A DNA stretch of 61,018 nt, from the NCBI GenBank assembly GCA_030840805.1, contig JAVEDU010000008.1, positions 1 through 61,018 on the forward strand, written 5' to 3'. The stretch's first letter is position 1, and each line of letters opens with the position of its first letter. A program made the translations under genes and the position numbers. This stretch comes from Actinomycetota bacterium. Lineage in GTDB: Bacteria > Actinomycetota > Actinomycetes > Mycobacteriales > HKI-0501. The notes beneath the pieces were generated by a model. That model saw only the letters and a list, made by a program, of their open reading frames with translations. It had not been told where the DNA came from and searched no databases. Positions 9,301 through 17,340 of the stretch are shown in pieces.

Positions 9301-9939
9301 GTGCTGATCGTGTCGGGCGTGCTCTCCAAGATCTGGCCCTCGTGGGCGTACTGGTGCGGCGTCGTGGCCGGCTGCGTCATGGCGGTAACGGTTGCTCTCC
9401 ACCAGAGCCCTCCCGGGTGGGTGGAGAACTGGCAGGTCGGCGCCTGGGGTGAGGAGTGGACCGCGAAGGAGGTCGCCAAGCTCGCCGCGGCCGGTTGGGT
9501 GATGCTCCACGACCTGCGCCGCAGCGGCGGCGGGAACGTCGACCACGTCCTGGTCGGCCCCGGCGGGGTGTTCGTGCTGGACTCCAAGAACCTCGACGGC
9601 GAGGTCCGCGTCGACCGGGACGCCATCTCGCTGACCCGCCCCGGCGACGAGCGGCCCGCCTACAGCAGTGACCAGCCGGTCCGGCAGGCCCGCGGCAACG
9701 CCGCCCACATCCACGACCTGATCCGGCGTCGCACCGGCCGGGCCCTGTGGGTCCGCGGCGTCGTCGTTCTGTGGGCGACTTTCCCGCAGCAACACGCCCG
9801 CGGGAACAAGGTCGACCTCGTCGCCGGCTCCCATCTCGCCGACTGGCTCACCGCCCAGCCCACTCAACTGACCCCCGCCGACGTCGACGAGCTCGCCGCC
9901 GCCCTTGTCCCGCGGCGGCACCGCCGCACACCGGCATAA
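9301..9939 (+). CDS. NERD-domain protein with N-terminal membrane segment
   Basis: A 212-residue frame from GTG 9301. A hydrophobic segment occupies about residues 1-34. A NERD (nuclease-related) domain follows: GAWGEEWTAKEV near 48, VMLHDL, NVDHVLVGPGGVFVLDSKNLDG near 79-100, matching the G-E, D-H and D-(S/T)-K pattern of this restriction-like fold. NERD proteins are thought to act on DNA and are common on plasmids. GTG 9301 is an arbitrary start inside the membrane segment; the native start is probably ATG 9132 in another frame (see the 9132-9290 entry). The frame ends ahead of a 500-base gap. Confidence 0.75.
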   Translation: MLIVSGVLSKIWPSWAYWCGVVAGCVMAVTVALHQSPPGWVENWQVGAWGEEWTAKEVAKLAAAGWVMLHDLRRSGGGNVDHVLVGPGGVFVLDSKNLDGEVRVDRDAISLTRPGDERPAYSSDQPVRQARGNAAHIHDLIRRRTGRALWVRGVVVLWATFPQQHARGNKVDLVAGSHLADWLTAQPTQLTPADVDELAAALVPRRHRRTPA

Positions 9940-10443
9940 CAGATCACCGCGGCGCGGCCCGCGACCTCCACCGGTGTTGGCCCCGCGGGTACGTTCCGAC
10001 TGCGACCGGACCCGCCCGGATCCCGACTCGGCCGGCGTTACGGGAGGAAGAGACGCTGTCGAACTTCCACGCCTGCGGGGTCGGTGGCGGTCAAGGCAGC
10101 GAAACACGCCCGACGACGTCACCGCGTCGAACCCGGGCGGCCGCAGAAGACGGGGGATCGGCAGGAGCCGCACCGCCGCGGCCGAGGTGGCACTGGCCTC
10201 GACCAGATCAACCTCGACCGTCAGGCCGTATACGGCGAGGTCCAGCGCATCGCGGACTCCTACACCGAGCCCCCTCTCACCATCAGCGACGTGCTGCGGG
10301 CGCTCGAGCGGGATGGGCTTGTCGAGCGGCGGCAGCACTGCGCGCATGACGACCCGGCTTGGGAACATCCGGCACGTGTGTCCGACGGCACCGTGACGGC
10401 GCCAGTCCGCCAGTTCTGTCTGCGGACGAGGGCATCCCTGGCG
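9940..10443. other. Gap with possible remnant ORF
   Basis: There is no confident gene in these 504 bases. A plus-strand frame from GTG 10084 contains a plausible helical stretch (LDQINLDRQAVYGEVQRIAD, then ISDVLRALERDGLVERR, which looks like a winged-helix tail). It has no ribosome site and then runs antisense through the pentapeptide-repeat gene, giving a false repetitive tail. It may be debris of a small DNA-binding protein. No terminator-like hairpin was seen for the NERD gene. Confidence 0.35.
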
Positions 10444-11664
10444 TCAGGAGGGTCGGACGCCAGTCGGCGCAGGCGATGGGAAGCCCTTTACACCGGTCAG
10501 GTCCGCGCCGGCCAAGGTGGCGCGTCTCAGGTTTGCCCGGGTCAGGGTCGCGTCAGTCAGGTCCGCGCCGGTCAGGTCCGCGCCGGTCAGGTCCGCGTGG
10601 GTCAGGTCCGCGTCGGTCAGGTCCGCGTCGGTCAGTTCCGCGTCAGTCAGGTGCGCGAGGGTCAGGTCCGCGCGGGTCAGGTCCGCGTCGGTCAGGATCG
10701 CGCCGGTCAGGTCCGCGAGGGTCAGGTCCGCGTCGGTCAGGATCGCGTCGGGCAGGATCGCGTCGGTCAGGATCGCGCCGGACAGGTCCGCGCCGGTCAG
10801 GTCCGCGCCGGTCAGGATCGCGCCGGTCAGGATCGCGTCAGCCAGGTCCGCGCCGGTCAGGTCCGCGTCAATCGGGGACGCGACGGTCAGGTCCGCTTGG
10901 AGCAGGTCCGCGTGGGTCAGGTCCGCGTGGGTCAGGTCCGCGCCGTTCAGGTCCGTTTCGATCAGGCGCGCGCCGGTCAGGTCCGCGCCGTTCAGGTCCG
11001 TTCCGCGCAGGTTCGCGCTGTCCAGGTTCGCGCGGGTCAGGTCCGCGCCGGTCAGGTTCGCGCTGGTCAGGTCCGCCCGGACCAGGTTCGCGCCGTTCAG
11101 GTCCGCGCGGGCCAGGTACGCGAATCGCAGATCCGCGCCGTGCAGATCCACACCCTGTAGACCTCTCAGACGGTTCAAGACTGTTAGCGCTGCAGCTACA
11201 TCGGTGGGCGAGGGCGGAGGCTCCCCCTTTCGTGGCGGAGTTCTTTTCGGTCGCCCGGCAGGGTCACGCACGAACGCGGCGAGGACCTCGATGATGGTGC
11301 CTTTGTCGTCTTTGGAGTCGTGGGCGAGACGCTGTAGGGCGTAGATGCCGCCGAGGCGCACGGTGACGTTCGCGACGCCGGGGGTGCCGAGTTGTTCGAC
11401 GGCCTTGCTGTACCGGTCGGTGAACTGTCCCTGTCGGGTGAGCGCGGTTTGCTCATTCGCGTCGGAGTAGGACACGGCGACGGAAATCATGGCGCCAAGC
11501 GCAGTGACCAGTGCCGTGCCGACGCCCGCCCAAGCCAGCCAGTCACGCCGCGGCAGACGGCCTGGTCGCCGGTCATCCGCCACGACTCTTCGCCGTGACA
11601 GACGCACCCGGATTCGCGATGCTGACCTCAGCGGCGAACGTGGCCTGCGAGTCGGTCTGGGCAT
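10444..11664 (-). CDS. Membrane-anchored pentapeptide-repeat protein
   Basis: A minus-strand gene of 406 residues from ATG 11664, chosen because GGAGGA lies just upstream; the frame is open to 11868 but adds nothing sensible. An Arg-rich N-terminus is followed by one membrane segment (WLAWAGVGTALVTALGAMIS), then the conserved linker (QFTDRYSKAVEQLG, RLGGIYALQRLA, EVLAAFVRD) found in many actinobacterial proteins of this kind. About 40 A(D/N)LXX pentapeptide repeats then run almost to the C-terminus and should form a right-handed quadrilateral beta-helix. The repeat coding gives a near-perfect 15-base periodicity over 10500-11150. Some pentapeptide proteins mimic DNA, but that role is not shown here. 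Confidence 0.9.
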   Translation of the reverse strand: MPRPTRRPRSPLRSASRIRVRLSRRRVVADDRRPGRLPRRDWLAWAGVGTALVTALGAMISVAVSYSDANEQTALTRQGQFTDRYSKAVEQLGTPGVANVTVRLGGIYALQRLAHDSKDDKGTIIEVLAAFVRDPAGRPKRTPPRKGEPPPSPTDVAAALTVLNRLRGLQGVDLHGADLRFAYLARADLNGANLVRADLTSANLTGADLTRANLDSANLRGTDLNGADLTGARLIETDLNGADLTHADLTHADLLQADLTVASPIDADLTGADLADAILTGAILTGADLTGADLSGAILTDAILPDAILTDADLTLADLTGAILTDADLTRADLTLAHLTDAELTDADLTDADLTHADLTGADLTGADLTDATLTRANLRRATLAGADLTGVKGFPSPAPTGVRPS

Positions 11665-12346
11665 GGGCTCCTCCACAGCGGTACCGCGCGGTCCGTCCGG
11701 GCATCGACCTTGGCCGGGCCAGAATGCCTGGCCGTACACGGCTGCCGCTGGTTTCCCGCCGACCCATGACAAACCACTTGACAAGCACGAGGTCGACAAG
11801 CTGAAGGAGGAGGGATTGTCGGCGACGTCAAGAGCCCGTCCAGATCCACGCCGCACACGATCGCTCAACCAAGTACCAGCGCCAGCACCGACGTGACGAC
11901 GGCGACGAGTGCCAAGACAGTGCTGGCCACGGTCATCTAGAAGGCGCGCTGCGCCAGCGCCTGCGCCGCATGCGTGGCCCGGTCGCGAGACCGCCGCTCA
12001 AGCTCCTCCATTTAGTAAGCCGTGCCGACCGGGTCTGCACGGCAGCTGTCGTGCTCGATGCTCAGGTCCCCATCCGAGGCCCGTCTTAGTTCTGTGATCG
12101 TGCGCACCAGGCGCCACACCATGGGAGAACGTTGCCGCGAGCGGCCGAGCGCGGCCCCGGGTCAGGAGCTGGCTGAGCTCCACGTCGAGGGGGCGCCGCC
12201 GTCCTAATCTCGGCTCAGAGAACCGTGGCCGCCGTGGACTTGCTCGCCGCCGCCCGGGAACCAGACCACCCGGACCCGTGACATCGGTTTCCTTGGCCCA
12301 CCACGCCGCACGGTGCGAAGACCAGGATGCGCTGCGCGCCCAGGGG

Positions 12347-12392
12347 CCGGCCCTGCGGGCCGCACTCGTGCCGGCTGGCGCCGGCGCTGACA
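12347..12392. repeat. Dispersed imperfect direct repeat, copy 2
   Basis: This is the diverged second copy of the segment at 9045-9091, with CCGGCCCTGCGGGCC at one end and GCGCTGACA at the other. It is followed after 11 bases by the left arm of a long-range inverted repeat. Confidence 0.5.
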
Positions 12393-12403
12393 AGCGTCCC
12401 TGA

Positions 12404-12620
12404 CTTCTCCCCCTCCCGGCCGCACAAGTCTGCGGGCGCGGCCCCTGCACGCAACCGGCCTCGCTCCGCGACCAGCCGGGCGCTTGCGAACCATCTTCGG
12501 CTGCGCTCCTTCGTCGCTGAGCCCGCCGAAGATCGTTCTCGACCCGGCCGGCTCCGGGCCGGTTGCCCTCCGGGGCCCTCCTACGCCCGCGGACACCTTG
12601 CTTGCCGGGAGGGGGCGAAG
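12404..12620. repeat. Long-range inverted repeat, 16-bp arms
   Basis: The left arm 12404-12419 (CTTCTCCCCCTCCCGG) and right arm 12605-12620 (CCGGGAGGGGGCGAAG) are reverse complements except for one position. The arms flank about 185 bases that contain another hairpin (12488-12538). The right arm ends about 60 bases before the DUF2958-like gene. A cis-acting replication, partition or transfer site is possible; no protein-coding explanation was found. Confidence 0.5.
12488..12538. repeat. Hairpin with 14-bp imperfect stem
   Basis: The left arm 12488-12501 (GAACCATCTTCGGC) pairs with 12525-12538 (GCCGAAGATCGTTC) with a single mismatch and a 23-base loop. There is no T-run after it, so it does not look like a terminator. 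It is nested inside the 12404/12620 inverted repeat. Confidence 0.5.
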
Positions 12621-12679
12621 AACGGTTGGCCACCCCAGGTCAACGGCCCCGCTCCCGGCAGGAGAAGGGGGCACCGGCC

Positions 12680-13060
12680 ATGACCGACCAGCCCACCACC
12701 CGACCCGCCGACACCCAACGCGACCGGCGCGGCCACGACTTCTACCCACCCGACTCGCAGGCCGCCGCCATCCCGGGCCTGTACGGCACCGAAGGCACCC
12801 CGGCGGGGGAGAAGGTGCTGCACGCGCACTACTTCGCCGCCGCGTGCGACTGGTGGATCGCCGAATACGACCCGGCCACCGGGACCGTGTTCGGCTACGC
12901 CTGCCTCGGCGACCCGCAGAACGCCGAATGGGGCTACCTGCACCTGCCCGGACTCGAACAGGTCAACGTCGGCCACGGCCTGCTGATCGTGGAACGCGAC
13001 CTGCACTGGACCCCCACCCGGGCCGCCGACGCCGCGCTCCCCGGCCGCCACACCGACTGA
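12680..13060 (+). CDS. DUF2958-like protein
   Basis: A 126-residue protein from ATG 12680 with GGAGAAGGGGG upstream; the upstream extension of the frame lacks homology-like sequence. The pattern AHYFAAACDWWIAEYDPATG, then VFGYACLGD, EWGYLHLPGLE and a final VERDLHWTP fits DUF2958 (F..WYxxEyDp, GxxElGYxxLxELe, eRD). That family is found on plasmids and integrative elements and has no established function. It lies 98 bases before the ParB-like gene in the same orientation and is probably part of the maintenance module. Confidence 0.65.
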   Translation: MTDQPTTRPADTQRDRRGHDFYPPDSQAAAIPGLYGTEGTPAGEKVLHAHYFAAACDWWIAEYDPATGTVFGYACLGDPQNAEWGYLHLPGLEQVNVGHGLLIVERDLHWTPTRAADAALPGRHTD

Positions 13061-13157
13061 CCCCCGCCCGGTGCCGCGGCCGCGGCCGCGGCCGCGCCCG
13101 TGGCCCGGCGCCGGGCACCCGGACCCTTTTCTCGTCTCGTCCACGCAGGAGGACACC

Positions 13158-14624
13158 ATGTCCGACCAGACCCACCCCACCCCCGACCGGCCACCGGCCG
13201 CCGAGTTCGCCATGCTCGACCCGGCGACCCTGCTCACCGACCACAACCTCCGCCCACCCCGCACCGACGCCGCGTTCGCCGACCTCGTCGCCTCCATCCG
13301 CGAGCACGGCGTCCTCGTCCCGATCGTCGCGACCCGCGACCACCAGGGCGTGCGGGTCCGGTGCGGGCACCGCCGCGCCCTCGCCGCCGTCGAGGCCGGA
13401 CGAGAGATGGTGCCGGTCGTCGTCTACACCGGCGCCCTCACCGACGCGACCGCCGCCGAGGTCGACCGGATCCTCGGCCAGCACGCCGAGAACACCCACC
13501 GAGTAGGGCTCACCACCGGCGAAACCGTCGCCGCGTTCGGGCAGCTCGCCGCGCTCGGCGTCACCCCGGCCCGGATCGCCCGCCGGTCCAAGACCCCCCG
13601 CCGCACCGTCGACGCCGCGCTGGCCGCCGCGGGGTCGGAGGTCGCGTCCAAGGCGACCGGGCGGTGGGACTTCCTCACCCTCGACGACGCCGCCGCACTC
13701 GCCGAGTTCGACGACGACCCCGACGCCATCAAGCAGCTGGTTACCGCCGCCAAGACGGGGGAGAACACCGCCCACCTCGCACAGCGCCTCCGCGACCAGC
13801 GCGCCACCACGACGGCGATCGCCACCCTCGCCACCCAGCTCAAGGCGGCGGGCGTGCCGGTGATCGCCGAGCCGCCCTACGACGAGAAGACCATCCGCCG
13901 CCTCGAGCACCTCCGCCACGACGGGAAGCCCCTCACGGCTGAGTCCCACGCCGCCTGCCCCGGGCACGCCGCCTACGTCAAGCGGTCCTGGGGCCAGGAG
14001 AAGGCCGAGACGGTGTACGTGTGCGTCCACCCCCGCCTCCACGGCCACACCGACCTGAACAGCCGCACCCCGGCAGCCGACCGGCCCACCAGCGACCAGG
14101 AGAAGGCCGAGCGGCGGCGGATCCGCGCCAACAACGACGCGTGGCGCTCCGCCGAGAAGGTCCGCCGCGCCTGGCTGCGGGACTTCCTCACCCGCCGGAC
14201 CCCACCCCAGGGCTCGGGAGCGTTCGTCGCCACCGCCCTCGCCCACGGCGACCACGCCCTCACCCGGGCGTTGACCAACGGCCACCATCGTGCCCGGGAC
14301 CTGTTCCGACTCGGCCACCTCACCGACGAACCTGAGAGCACCGTGGACCGCCGGCGGGGCAAGACCCTCACCGGCCTGCTCGACGGCGCCAGCGACAACC
14401 GCGCCCTCGTCGTCGCCCTCGGCATCATCCTCGCCGCCCACGAAGACACCTGGACCACCGACACGTGGCGACGACCCAGCACCGCCAACGCCCGCTACCT
14501 GACGTTCCTCATGACCAACGGCTATACCCCGGCCGAGGTCGAACAGCTCGTCCTCGGCGCCGCCATCCCCGTAACCGGCGCCGACTCGGAACCCGACGCC
14601 GAGGAGGCGGACACAGATCAGTGA
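13158..14624 (+). CDS. ParB-like nuclease/partition domain protein
   Basis: A 488-residue protein from ATG 13158 behind AGGAGGACACC. Residues about 17-110 form a ParB/Srx N-terminal domain: PATLLTDHNLRPP, then IREHGVLVPIVATRD, and the ParB box VRCGHRRALAAVEAG. A helix-turn-helix-like region follows (TGETVAAFGQLAALGVTPARIAR, residues about 118-145). The C-terminal 300 residues are helical, with several Cys/His (AACPGH, VCVHP), and are not recognised. No ParA ATPase is adjacent, so it may act as a DNA-binding regulator or plasmid-type ParB rather than a classical partition protein. A strong hairpin terminator follows immediately. Confidence 0.82.
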   Translation: MSDQTHPTPDRPPAAEFAMLDPATLLTDHNLRPPRTDAAFADLVASIREHGVLVPIVATRDHQGVRVRCGHRRALAAVEAGREMVPVVVYTGALTDATAAEVDRILGQHAENTHRVGLTTGETVAAFGQLAALGVTPARIARRSKTPRRTVDAALAAAGSEVASKATGRWDFLTLDDAAALAEFDDDPDAIKQLVTAAKTGENTAHLAQRLRDQRATTTAIATLATQLKAAGVPVIAEPPYDEKTIRRLEHLRHDGKPLTAESHAACPGHAAYVKRSWGQEKAETVYVCVHPRLHGHTDLNSRTPAADRPTSDQEKAERRRIRANNDAWRSAEKVRRAWLRDFLTRRTPPQGSGAFVATALAHGDHALTRALTNGHHRARDLFRLGHLTDEPESTVDRRRGKTLTGLLDGASDNRALVVALGIILAAHEDTWTTDTWRRPSTANARYLTFLMTNGYTPAEVEQLVLGAAIPVTGADSEPDAEEADTDQ

Positions 14625-14631
14625 GGCTCCC

Positions 14632-14664
14632 GGGCCGGGGACGAGACCACCTCGTCCCCGGCCC
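14632..14664 (+). terminator. Hairpin terminator after the ParB-like gene
   Basis: A perfect 14-bp stem (GGGCCGGGGACGAG with CTCGTCCCCGGCCC) with a 5-base loop (ACCAC) begins eight bases after the stop codon. There is no U-tract, as is usual for actinomycete terminators. Confidence 0.7.
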
Positions 14665-15217
14665 CACCGACCTCGGCCGAGTGCTGGACCACAGCCCGCC
14701 AGCCGCGCGGTGTTCTGCTCCCGCGCGCTAGACAAGCTGCTCAACGACATCGGGAAGGGCCGCACGCCCACGCGCTCCGCGCAGCGTCGGCGCAATGGCC
14801 ACATCGTGGCCGTGATGCGGCTCGAGGACGAGCGGACCCCCTACGAAACGCCACGCGCACCGCGTGGCTGCTCAACCGCCGGGACACTTCCCCGGCGCCC
14901 ATCGAGCTCTGAGACGGCAGCACGGAGCAGTACCCCCAGGGCCGCCTGTAATGAATCTCTAGGAGAGAACGTGCCCAGGAACACGAACAGCGGACCCGCA
15001 GCACGATACGAAGACTTCGGTCGGTTCTCCGCCGGGCGCGGACAACCTGATCCGTGTCCTGGCCGGTCCGTCCGAGCTCAAACGCGTCGCACTGCGGGCG
15101 CAGACCATGGCGGAGCGGCGCAGGATCAGGCCCGCCGCCGGATGACGTCGGTGATGCGGCTCGCCACGGCGATGACGCTTCCTGGGAATTGGCTGCAGGC
15201 GGCGAGTACGTCGTCAG
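14665..15217. other. Gene debris between the ParB and qat modules
   Basis: About 550 bases without an intact gene. Two coding-like fragments are visible in different frames. One, near 14730-14830, reads LDKLLNDIGKGRTPTRSAQ then IVAVMRLED. The other, at 15041-15145, reads DNLIRVLAGPSELKRVALRA and ends at a TGA, but has no start codon in frame after the TAG at 14960-14962. GGAGAGAAC before GTG 14971 looks like a ribosome site, but that frame soon loses coding character. This is probably the scar of earlier insertions at the cargo boundary. Confidence 0.4.
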
Positions 15218-15973
15218 TCAAGCTGGCGGATGCTCACTGTGGTAGCGAAGTCGTTGTTCATTCTGCGCGACAGCCTTCCGAGCTTCACCAGGCGATATAT
15301 CCCAGAGCCGCGCCAGGTGATCGAGTGTTCCGATTAGATCGGAAGGAACAGCTGAGCGGCTCCCGGAGCGAGCGAAGGGACCGTCGGTTTCCAGCAGGAC
15401 GCGTTCCGGCGGGAGCCGTCGGAGCAGCGGTCCGGCCTTCGTCGACCGGACCATGGCTGGGTTGATCGAGAACCAAAGCCCTGCAGCAAGTGCGTCGTCT
15501 ACAGCGGCTAGAGGTCCGGTGTACCAGTGCAGGATCGCTGACACTTGCGCTTGTGCCAGTTGTGCGATGGTCTCTCGCTCGGCACCGCGACTGTGGACGG
15601 TGACAGGTCGAGTTCGCACCTGGGGGTCGGCCAAGATGCTCTCGAATACGCGGAGCTGCTGCTTGCGGGTTTTGACTCCAGCGCGAGAAAAGTCGAGTCC
15701 GATCTCGCCGATCCATGTGGCCTGTGGCAGGAGCCGGAGGAATCTGGCTAGATCGTGAGGAGACGCATTCCCTGCGCGAAGCGGGTGAAAGCCCAGAGCG
15801 ACGTCGAGACCGTCGCGTCGACCCAAGCGAGTGCGCAGGAGGCGGTACTTGCCGGGATCCTCGGTCACCGCGATCACGTGGATCCCTGCGCGGTGGGCGT
15901 CCTCCAGCACGGCGACCGGGTTGTCGTAGGCGTCGATATGGCAGTGGGTATCGGTCAACACTGGAACAGTCAC
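15218..15973 (-). CDS. qatD: QatD, TatD-family hydrolase of the Qat anti-phage system
   Basis: 251 residues, minus strand, GTG start at 15973 overlapping the qatC stop by four bases (GTGA). TatD-type metal ligands are all present: H10 and H12 in DTHCHID, E90 in IGEIGLDF, H127 in TVHSRG, H149 in ILHWYTG and D197 in LLETDGPF. TatD proteins are metal-dependent nucleases/hydrolases with a TIM-barrel fold. On its own it could be a housekeeping TatD. As the last of four overlapping genes behind a KAP ATPase, a QatB-like and a QueC-like gene, it is the D component of the Qat defence system described experimentally in E. coli. The metal site looks intact. Confidence 0.92.
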   Translation of the reverse strand: MTVPVLTDTHCHIDAYDNPVAVLEDAHRAGIHVIAVTEDPGKYRLLRTRLGRRDGLDVALGFHPLRAGNASPHDLARFLRLLPQATWIGEIGLDFSRAGVKTRKQQLRVFESILADPQVRTRPVTVHSRGAERETIAQLAQAQVSAILHWYTGPLAAVDDALAAGLWFSINPAMVRSTKAGPLLRRLPPERVLLETDGPFARSGSRSAVPSDLIGTLDHLARLWDISPGEARKAVAQNEQRLRYHSEHPPA

Positions 15974-17340
15974 GATCGAGATTCCAGCAGCTCAGCCAGA
16001 GCCCCGCGCGCTCCACCCGCAAGCCAGGCGCGAAGCTCGGCGAGTCCACGTCGCCAGACGCCGGTGAAGGCGGCGCGCTCGCCTTGTGGGAGCGGGCCGT
16101 TGCGCAGGACGTCGCGATCCGGTCGATCCGCGAAGGCTCCGGCGATCACGGCCCGCAGGTCGGCTCCGCGGCGGCTTCGACGGTTGAGAAGGATCGTGAG
16201 GTCCTGCTCGTCGAAGACGTTGTAGGCGTACTCGTCATGGTCCCATTCCACGTGCGCCAGCGAGGCGCGGCGAATCAGACAGGGGAAGCAGTATCCGCAG
16301 TTGCCCTGCTTACGGCCAACGTACCGGGCCGTCTCGGGATGTGAGCAGGAGACGCTCAGTGGGGCAAGGCGCCGCAGCAGTTCCGCGTTCCGGGATTCTG
16401 CGAGTATCTCGCCCTTGGTGCGCAGCCGGTACGGATTGATCACCGGGTTCGGAACGCCGATCGCGGTGGCGGCAGTGGCGAGTTGGCGCATGAAGTGTGG
16501 ATGGGTGGTGCGGGTGCTCGCGCTACCCACGCGGGCTCGGGTGAGGGGCACGTTGATGCCGATGAAGCCGTTTTCCGGCACGTACACCGGCGTCTCTGGT
16601 CCGTCAGCGGAGGCGAGCGCCAGGGCGGTGGACAGGAAGAGCAGTGACCGAGATCGAGTGGTGTTCTCGCGTGTCCTGGGAAGCGAGCGTGCCTGGTGGA
16701 CGTTGGCCGGTGCGGGCCGCAGGTAGAGGCGGCGGGAAGTGATGCGCTCGGCGCCGTAGTGTGCGTTGAGTTCGTCGAGGAGGCGCTGCTGGGCGGTGGA
16801 TGCCTGTCCGCCTTCGTGGTGGGACAGAAGGCACAGCCGCCGTTTGGGATCCTCTTCCAGAAGATCGATGACGCCGCACAGCGAGTCGAGACCACCTGAG
16901 AACAGGCACACGCCGTCCACGTCGAGCCCGATCGGCGGGTCATCGGTGCGAACGCCGGCCGCGCCGGCGAGCGGGTGCCGCTCGGAGCCGTAGGGACTAA
17001 TCTCCCAGTGGTCACCGGTCAGGAACCGGAGCGCCGCCTCGAAGCCTGCGCCGCCCCAGGCGGCAGTTTCTTCGACGGGAAGTCGGAGGGTGACCTCCCT
17101 CGTCCAAGAGTCCGGTGTGCCGCGCCGCTCGGTGGTCTTGTCCGCGCAGTACACGGCCGCGCCCAGCAGGAAGAGGTCGGCGGCTGGCCGGGGTGGTCGC
17201 CAGCCAGCAAAGAAGTCCGCTCCAGTGTCGCTGGCTTGGATCGTGGCCGCGGTCCGCGCCGGGGCCCAGTCGAGCAGGCGGACGTCGTCGGGTTGGGTCA
17301 CAGCGGTGGTCAGATCGGTGCGCACGAGATAAGTGGTCAC
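15970..17340 (-). CDS. qatC: QatC, QueC-like PP-loop enzyme of the Qat anti-phage system
   Basis: 456 residues, GTG start at 17340 overlapping the qatB stop by four bases. The PP-loop ATP-pyrophosphatase motif SGGLDS is at 148-153, preceded by a ~140-residue N-terminal extension absent from housekeeping QueC. A four-cysteine zinc site in the QueC pattern is complete: C332, then C348-GY-C351-FP-C354. QueC makes 7-cyano-7-deazaguanine, and the Qat homologue is thought to act on a nucleobase or protein target within defence. No other queuosine or deazapurine genes are nearby, which argues against a tRNA or DNA modification cluster. The length and extension agree with QatC. Confidence 0.92.
   Translation of the reverse strand: MTTYLVRTDLTTAVTQPDDVRLLDWAPARTAATIQASDTGADFFAGWRPPRPAADLFLLGAAVYCADKTTERRGTPDSWTREVTLRLPVEETAAWGGAGFEAALRFLTGDHWEISPYGSERHPLAGAAGVRTDDPPIGLDVDGVCLFSGGLDSLCGVIDLLEEDPKRRLCLLSHHEGGQASTAQQRLLDELNAHYGAERITSRRLYLRPAPANVHQARSLPRTRENTTRSRSLLFLSTALALASADGPETPVYVPENGFIGINVPLTRARVGSASTRTTHPHFMRQLATAATAIGVPNPVINPYRLRTKGEILAESRNAELLRRLAPLSVSCSHPETARYVGRKQGNCGYCFPCLIRRASLAHVEWDHDEYAYNVFDEQDLTILLNRRSRRGADLRAVIAGAFADRPDRDVLRNGPLPQGERAAFTGVWRRGLAELRAWLAGGARGALAELLESRS

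Larger units (their letters stand above)
11665..12679. other. 1-kb non-coding or degenerate region with repeats
   Basis: No gene with both a credible start and a recognisable product was found. Short frames exist on both strands (for example a plus frame at 12022-12207 and a minus frame at 12215-12454), without ribosome sites or known motifs. The right half is rich in inverted and direct repeats (separate entries). It sits just before the DUF2958-like and ParB-like genes, so it could hold a replication, partition or transfer site of the element. That is inference. Confidence 0.5.

Noticed and set aside
10500-11150. Regular short repeats that could be taken for a CRISPR array
   Set aside because: The period is 15 bases with no unique spacers, and the minus strand encodes a continuous pentapeptide-repeat protein.
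10084-11160. Plus-strand 358-residue repetitive ORF
   Set aside because: Most of it is the antisense of the pentapeptide gene; there is no ribosome site. Only the first ~100 residues could be a relic.
12022-12207. 61-residue plus ORF in the 1-kb gap
   Set aside because: No ribosome site, no recognised motif and composition unlike neighbouring genes.
13075-13096. GCGGCC-type repeat before the ParB gene as an origin or binding site
   Set aside because: Simple GC repeat of the kind common in this DNA; too short and unstructured to support a site.
15218-17340. QueC and TatD homologues as housekeeping queuosine and DNA-repair genes
   Set aside because: They overlap a KAP ATPase and a QatB-like gene in one operon inside an ICE, and no other queuosine genes are near.
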